From the NCBI GenBank assembly GCA_027451455.1, contig DAIDJI010000166.1:1-9091 (forward strand): DNA of 9,091 bases, in the 5' to 3' direction. Source of the DNA: Planctomycetales bacterium. Lineage in GTDB: Bacteria > Planctomycetota > Planctomycetia > Isosphaerales > Isosphaeraceae. A program made the position numbers and the translations under genes. A model generated the notes under the pieces. It was not told the origin of the DNA. It saw only the letters and a program-made list of their open reading frames with translations, and did not search any database. This document shows positions 5,725 to 9,091 of this stretch, piece by piece (within the stretch, counting starts at the first letter, position 1; every line of letters begins with the position of its first letter).

Positions 5725-7482
5725 ATGAAACCGCGCGCAACGATCGTAGCCTGGGGGATGTTAACGTTTGTATTTTTCGTGCTGAGCGGGTCGCGGGCTC
5801 CGTCGCAGGAGCCGACCGACCGCGACGAGGCCGCCCGTCGGCGCTCCGCCGCGCCGCCGTCGTATGTCGACTGGCGGGCCATGGGTTCCGGCGGGGCCGT
5901 CGCCGCGGGCGGTCGCGAGGCGACCCACGCCGGCATCGAGATCCTGAATCACGGCGGCAACGCCGCTGATGCGGCCGCGGCGACCATCTTCGCCCTGAGC
6001 ATCACCGATTCCCGGCTCTTCTGCTTTGGCGGTGAGGTTCCGATCCTGGTCTACGACGCCAGGACGCGGGGCGTCGCCGTGATCGCCGGCCAGGGCGCTG
6101 CCCCTCGGCTGGCGACCTGCGAGACGTTCGCGAAGCGCGGAGGCATCCCGCTGAATGGGATCACGGCGGCGGCGGTCCCGGCGGCACTCGACGCCTGCCT
6201 GACCCTCCTCGACCGCTTCGGCACGATGACCTTCGCCCAGGCGATCGCCCCGACCAGGCGCCTTCTCGCCCACCCGCCCCGCCGCGAGCCCTGGCACGCC
6301 GATCTCGCCCGGACGCTGGATACCCTCGTCGCCGCCGAGGCGATGGCCGACGACACCACTCCTCGCGACCGATCGCGCGGGCTCCGGCTCGTCGCCGACG
6401 CCTTCTATCGCGGTCCGATCGCGCGGCGGATCGACGCCTGGTCACAGGCCAATGGCGGCCTGATCCGCTATGTCGATCTCGCCAACCATGTCACCCGGAT
6501 CGAGGAGCCCGTCTCGGCGACCTATCGCGGCCGGACCGTCTACAAGTGTGGCGCCTGGACGCAGGGGCCCTGCCTGCTCGAAGCCCTGCAAATCCACGAA
6601 GGCTTCGATCTCAGGTCGATGGGCCGCGGTAGCCCGCAGGCCATCCACACGATGGCCGAGGCGATGGAACTCGCCCTGGCCGACCGCGATACCTATTACG
6701 CCGATCCCCTCTTCGTGGATGTCCCGGTCGACGAACTGCTCTCACCCGATTACGCAACGAAGCGCCGGGCATTGATCGACCCGAAATCCGCATCGAGGGA
6801 GCGTCGGCCCGGCGACCCTCGCCACGGCCGGCCGCTGCTCGACCCGGCCGCCGATCCGGCCGCCAATCGTCCGGAACGAGCCAAATCCGACCCGCACGAC
6901 ACCACGACCTGCCTCGTCGCGGATAAGGCGGGGAACATCGTCGCCGCGACGCCGAGCGGATGGTCGGGCGTGGTCGCGGGAGACACGGGCGTCTGGCTGG
7001 GGAGCCGGCTCCAGAGCTTCAACACCTGGGAGGGCCATCCGAACGTCATCGAGCCCGGCAAGCGTCCCCGGATCACACTCTCGCCGACCATCGTCCTCGA
7101 CGCGCAAGGCCGGCCGGAGATGGCCGTCAGCGTCGCGGGCGGCGACAACCAGGACCAGATGACGTTGCAGGTTCTGACGGACCTGATCGATTTCGGGATC
7201 GAGCGTCTGGACTACGATATCCAGGCGCCCCGATTCATGACGGACCACTTCATCAGCTCGTTCGGCCAGACGCCGCCACCGGGCCTGGGTCAGCTCCGGA
7301 TCAACCCCGAAATGGGATCGGAGACCCTCGAGGCCCTGAAGAAGATGGGGCACAAGCTGGTGGTCCGACCCGGCCCTCTGGCCGCGGCGCCCTGCTTGCT
7401 GAAGATTACCGGGGGCGGGAGCCGGTCGTATCTCGCGATCGGCGACCCGCGCACCCGACGGCACGCGATGGCGATCGACTGA
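5725..7482 (+). CDS. Gamma-glutamyltransferase-like protein (Ntn hydrolase), atypical motifs
   Basis: This 585-residue protein belongs to the gamma-glutamyltranspeptidase family (PF01019). The family self-cleaves at a threonine, which becomes the N-terminal nucleophile, and transfers or hydrolyses gamma-glutamyl groups such as those of glutathione. A signal peptide covers about residues 1-25 (AWGMLTFVFFVLSGSRA), so it is periplasmic. Family landmarks are GIEILNHGGNAADAAAAT (72-89), ITAAAVPAALDA (149-160), TTTCLVADKAGNIVAATPSG (393-412), RPRITLSPTIV near 451-461 and an APRF motif further on. T393 aligns with the catalytic threonine. Against the E. coli enzyme the usual TTH is TTT, the GGGGF loop is replaced by FCFGGEVP, and RPLSSMSP becomes RPRITLSP, so the substrate may differ from glutathione. 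The frame is open upstream, but the ATG at 5725 starts the signal peptide and has GGAG nine bases before it. Length is normal for the family. Confidence 0.9.
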   Translation: MKPRATIVAWGMLTFVFFVLSGSRAPSQEPTDRDEAARRRSAAPPSYVDWRAMGSGGAVAAGGREATHAGIEILNHGGNAADAAAATIFALSITDSRLFCFGGEVPILVYDARTRGVAVIAGQGAAPRLATCETFAKRGGIPLNGITAAAVPAALDACLTLLDRFGTMTFAQAIAPTRRLLAHPPRREPWHADLARTLDTLVAAEAMADDTTPRDRSRGLRLVADAFYRGPIARRIDAWSQANGGLIRYVDLANHVTRIEEPVSATYRGRTVYKCGAWTQGPCLLEALQIHEGFDLRSMGRGSPQAIHTMAEAMELALADRDTYYADPLFVDVPVDELLSPDYATKRRALIDPKSASRERRPGDPRHGRPLLDPAADPAANRPERAKSDPHDTTTCLVADKAGNIVAATPSGWSGVVAGDTGVWLGSRLQSFNTWEGHPNVIEPGKRPRITLSPTIVLDAQGRPEMAVSVAGGDNQDQMTLQVLTDLIDFGIERLDYDIQAPRFMTDHFISSFGQTPPPGLGQLRINPEMGSETLEALKKMGHKLVVRPGPLAAAPCLLKITGGGSRSYLAIGDPRTRRHAMAID

Positions 7483-7522
7483 TCGGCCGGCTTCCGGCGA
7501 ACGACCGACGCCTCGCTCTCCC

Positions 7523-7555
7523 GACCGGCCCGTCCGATTGCCGGATGGGCCGGTC
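7523..7555. terminator. Strong GC hairpin after the GGT-like gene
   Basis: GACCGGCCCGTCC (7523-7535) pairs with GGATGGGCCGGTC (7543-7555) over 13 positions with one G-T pair and a seven-base loop, 41 bases after the stop. There is no T run on either side. In this convergent gap it probably ends or protects the GGT-like transcript. Confidence 0.55.
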
Positions 7556-7578
7556 CTGGGCCAGACTCCACGAGAGAT

Positions 7579-7603
7579 GGAGAGACCGACCGGGGCTCTC
7601 TCC
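7579..7603. terminator. Second hairpin between convergent genes
   Basis: GGAGAGA (7579-7585) pairs with TCTCTCC (7597-7603) around an 11-base loop, ten bases beyond the vapC stop. It has no T run. Its place at the 3' end of vapC suggests a role in ending the vapBC message. Confidence 0.4.
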
Positions 7604-7612
7604 GCGATCGCA

Positions 7613-8014
7613 TCAAGGGGCGAGCCAATCTTCGAGTCGCAGGCCGGGGATGTTCCGAAAGTCGGCCGTATTGTGGGTCACTAGCGTCAGGTTGTGCGCG
7701 AGGGCGACCGAGGCGATCTGAAGATCGATCGGGGTTACCGTGATCCCGATTCTCTGCAGTTCCACCTTCAGCTTTCCGAACTGTTCGGCGCTTGCTTCAT
7801 CGAATTCCACGGTCGTCACGTCGTAGCGGAGGAACGTCGCGATGGCTGCGAGGAAATCGCGCGGATCGGGACGGAGATAGGCCCAGACGTAAATCTCCGC
7901 GAGCCCAACCGTCGGCACGAACAGACGCCCGGAGTGCTGGACAAACCGATGCGATAGGCCCGAGGGTCGGCGAAGGTGCGCCGAACAGATATCCGTGTCG
8001 AGCAGGAAGCTCAT
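7613..8014 (-). CDS. vapC: VapC-like PIN-domain toxin ribonuclease
   Basis: This 133-residue PIN-domain protein is of the VapC type. VapC toxins cut RNA, often tRNA or rRNA, with magnesium or manganese held by a cluster of acidic residues. The expected acids are present in order: D6 in FLLDTDICS, E40 in VGLAEIYV, D97 in TPIDLQIAS and D118 in HNTADF. The segment ASVALAHNLTLVTHNTADF is a hallmark of the family, followed by the usual IPGLRLEDWL end. Length is typical. The ATG overlaps the antitoxin stop in an ATGA (8011-8014), the normal coupling for this type II pair, so it is almost certainly translated with vapB. No residue appears missing, so it is likely active when free of antitoxin. Its RNA target cannot be predicted. 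Confidence 0.93.
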   Translation of the reverse strand: MSFLLDTDICSAHLRRPSGLSHRFVQHSGRLFVPTVGLAEIYVWAYLRPDPRDFLAAIATFLRYDVTTVEFDEASAEQFGKLKVELQRIGITVTPIDLQIASVALAHNLTLVTHNTADFRNIPGLRLEDWLAP

Positions 8015-8259
8015 CGAGGGATCTCGCGGAAGCTCCCCCGCGCCCGATCGCGTAGGATGGCTTCGATCTCCTCGTCGACCTCGGAAGGGAGGTGCGCCAG
8101 CATGCCGGCGGCTGTCGGCCGGTTGACGGATACGTCCTGGGTCGGCCCCTCCGGAAGACGGCGCGGAAGCAGGATGACCTCAACCTCCGCCCCATCCGCC
8201 AGGCCCGGATCCTCGCTCAGTTCGATCTTCGTTCCGTGGATCACGCCCTGAACCCGCAT
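8011..8259 (-). CDS. vapB: VapB-like antitoxin, AbrB/DUF104-like N terminus
   Basis: This is the 82-residue partner of the PIN toxin. The N-terminal half (MRVQGVIHGTKIELSEDPG, then ADGAEVEVILL) has the short beta-strand pattern of AbrB/SpoVT-like or DUF104 (AF2212-like) antitoxins, which dimerise and in many systems bind their own promoter. The C-terminal half (AGMLAHLPSEVDEEIEAILRDR) is helical and acidic and would wrap and block the toxin. The downstream toxin ATG overlaps its TGA by four bases. I chose the ATG at 8259 because GGGG lies five bases before it; a GTG at 8265 would add two residues. A promoter candidate lies 21 bases upstream. The exact antitoxin family is uncertain; the role is clear from the context. 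Confidence 0.85.
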   Translation of the reverse strand: MRVQGVIHGTKIELSEDPGLADGAEVEVILLPRRLPEGPTQDVSVNRPTAAGMLAHLPSEVDEEIEAILRDRARGSFREIPR

Positions 8260-8280
8260 GCTCACCCCATCGGATTAACA

Positions 8281-8309
8281 TTTATGAAGCATAGGAGATA
8301 CTCTGAAAA
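8281..8309 (-). promoter_or_regulatory. Candidate sigma-70-like promoter of vapBC
   Basis: On the minus strand TTTTCA (8309-8304) and CATAAA (8286-8281) each match the -35 and -10 consensus at four of six positions, with the ideal 17-base spacing. The -10 lies 21 bases before the vapB ATG. The surrounding DNA is AT-rich against its neighbours. Confidence 0.4.
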
Positions 8310-8322
8310 AGAATACAAACAG

Positions 8323-8345
8323 ACAAGGGTTATTTGTCCCCTTGT
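8323..8345 (-). terminator. Intrinsic terminator of the 97-residue orphan gene
   Basis: On the minus strand ACAAGGG and CCCTTGT (8345-8339 and 8329-8323) form a seven-base stem with a nine-base loop. It begins five bases after the orphan gene's stop and is followed by a T-rich tract ending in TTTTT (8310-8306). It would insulate vapBC from upstream transcription. Confidence 0.55.
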
Positions 8346-8350
8346 GTCAT

Positions 8351-8644
8351 TCAGAAGTTTTGATTTGTAATCACCTCGAACCAAAGGTCGGTCTTGAGGC
8401 GCCGTGTCAGAAAATCTATTAACTGTTCATGCCGCCGAGCGACGCTCTCGTCGAAATCGCAACTATGTTCCTGTTGGGGCTGAATACGATCCTCGAAGAC
8501 CAGAAATCCCTCCACGCCAAAAACGTCGATTCCGTTTGAAGCGCAGTAGCATGTCATCTCAATAGCAGCGTCTGGAGGGAGAAGGAACACAGATCCAATA
8601 TGACGCCCCCTATTCAGAAAAAGTCTCTCGGTGCTGGTTACCAT
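8351..8644 (-). CDS. Orphan hypothetical protein, 97 residues, AT-richer than its surroundings
   Basis: I do not recognise this protein. It starts MVTSTERLFLNRGRHIGSVF, has a middle segment with two nearby cysteines (EMTCYCASNGIDVFGVEGFL), and ends in a charged helix (ARRHEQLIDFLTRRLKTDLW) and FEVITNQNF. It has no signal peptide or membrane segment. The frame stays open upstream to 8797, but that part is the translated inverted-repeat cluster (SEGRGS, SDGASPSQ), so I placed the start at the first ATG below the repeats, 8644. No clear Shine-Dalgarno site precedes it. GC content is about half by eye, clearly below the neighbours, and a terminator follows directly. With vapBC next to it, a transferred gene or a small defence or immunity-like gene is possible, but that is a guess. 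It could also be a remnant of a longer gene. Confidence 0.5.
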   Translation of the reverse strand: MVTSTERLFLNRGRHIGSVFLLPPDAAIEMTCYCASNGIDVFGVEGFLVFEDRIQPQQEHSCDFDESVARRHEQLIDFLTRRLKTDLWFEVITNQNF

Positions 8645-8681
8645 AGATGGGAGACTCTTCAAGAAGGGCGAAAAGGGACAA

Positions 8682-8785
8682 GGCTGGCAGGAGCCTCGCC
8701 CTTCCGAAGGCGCGACATCGGTATTTTGCGAGGGCGAGGCTCCGTCCGAGCCGCGCTCACTCGGCAGGAGCCTCGCCCTCTCGGT
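8682..8785. repeat. Inverted-repeat cluster with GGAGCCTCGCCCT core (planctomycete-type extragenic repeat)
   Basis: The 13-base core GGAGCCTCGCCCT occurs at 8690-8702 and 8767-8779 in forward orientation, and at 8731-8743 as its reverse complement. Forward copies are preceded by GGCA. The middle copy can pair with either neighbour, with loops of 28 or 23 bases, giving two alternative hairpins. I associate this GC-rich repeat, often mistranslated as GEAPAEP-like peptides, with dispersed intergenic copies in planctomycete genomes. It fills most of the 171-base gap between the DUF1501 stop and the orphan gene start. Confidence 0.8.
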
Positions 8786-8815
8786 ACAATTGGACACCGT
8801 CTCTGGGTTCGTGTC

Positions 8816-9091
8816 TCAGGCGAACAGCCGGGTGACGGCCTCGGCCTTGACCAGCTCTCGGGGCTGGTTGAGGTGGTTGTAGACGATCGTGGCCGGGTCG
8901 ATTCCGAAGGCGTGGTAGATCGAGGCCAGCAGCTCGCCGGGGTGGACCGGGTCCGCCAGCGGCGCCGATCCGGTCTTGTCCGACTGGCCGTGGACGTGTC
9001 CGCGGCGGATGCCGGCGCCGGCGAGGACGGCCGTGTAGCAGTACGGCCAGTGGTCGCGGCCGTCCGGGCTGTTGCCGTTGCCCGACGTGCT
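8816..9091 (-). CDS. DUF1501 family protein (C-terminal 91 residues, cut by window edge)
   Basis: The frame is open from the window edge to TGA at 8818-8816. It reads GRDHWPYCYTAVLAGAGIRR, then GHVHGQSDKTGSAPLADPVH, GELLASIYHAFGIDP, and ends AVTRLFA. This is the characteristic C-terminal end of DUF1501 proteins, members of the alkaline phosphatase/sulfatase-like superfamily that are numerous in Planctomycetes and related phyla. GRDHWP and the histidines of HVHG belong to the presumed metal site. The proteins are usually exported through a Tat-type signal, and their genes often stand next to DUF1549/DUF1553 cytochrome genes; neither can be checked here because the gene starts outside the window. 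The molecular function is not established. Confidence 0.93.
   Translation of the reverse strand, partial: STSGNGNSPDGRDHWPYCYTAVLAGAGIRRGHVHGQSDKTGSAPLADPVHPGELLASIYHAFGIDPATIVYNHLNQPRELVKAEAVTRLFA

Noticed and set aside
8645..8797. N-terminal extension of the 97-residue orphan protein
   Set aside because: It is the translation of the inverted-repeat cluster, a known source of spurious starts.

Overview
The window looks like chromosome from a GC-rich planctomycete, most likely of the Isosphaeraceae/Gemmataceae type. This rests on protein families: the start of a PVC-type membrane-bound dehydrogenase-like protein, the end of a DUF1501 protein, a secreted SDS22-like leucine-rich repeat protein, and a dispersed GGAGCCTCGCCCT repeat of a kind I associate with planctomycete intergenic DNA. 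The genus is an inference. No rRNA, tRNA, CRISPR array or transposase gene was seen.

Layout. From 5478 down to 1, five genes lie on the minus strand. In transcription order they are an HtrA/Deg-type serine protease (5478-3949), a sugar phosphate isomerase/epimerase-like TIM barrel protein (3570-2680), a secreted LRR protein (2540-1710), a 92-residue hypothetical protein (1529-1251) and the N-terminal 333 residues of a PVC-type dehydrogenase-like protein (999 to the window edge). Spacings of 139 to 378 bases argue against one tight operon. Across a 246-base divergent gap, a gamma-glutamyltransferase-like protein runs on the plus strand (5725-7482). It converges on a vapBC toxin-antitoxin pair on the minus strand (8259-7613), with two hairpins in the gap between them. 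Upstream of vapBC is an AT-richer 97-residue orphan gene (8644-8351), then an inverted-repeat cluster (8682-8785), then the C-terminal 91 residues of a DUF1501 protein (9091-8816).

The most unusual stretch is the 378-base gap between the protease stop and the isomerase start (3571-3948). It holds two heptanucleotide arrays of one sequence family in opposite orientation. One is a degenerate 8-unit array that forms the leader of the isomerase gene. The other is a perfect 11-unit ACCAATT array that begins three bases after the stop-proximal end of a small element. Between the arrays lie a perfect 12-bp palindrome and a 144-bp MITE-like segment with 16-bp terminal inverted repeats (15 of 16 matching).

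Four of the proteins (dehydrogenase-like, LRR, protease, GGT) carry apparent signal peptides, so much of the window serves the cell envelope. No metabolic pathway linking the genes can be read from the sequence. The stretch 7613-8815 (toxin-antitoxin, orphan gene, repeats, lower GC) looks like a small accessory insertion between conserved genes.
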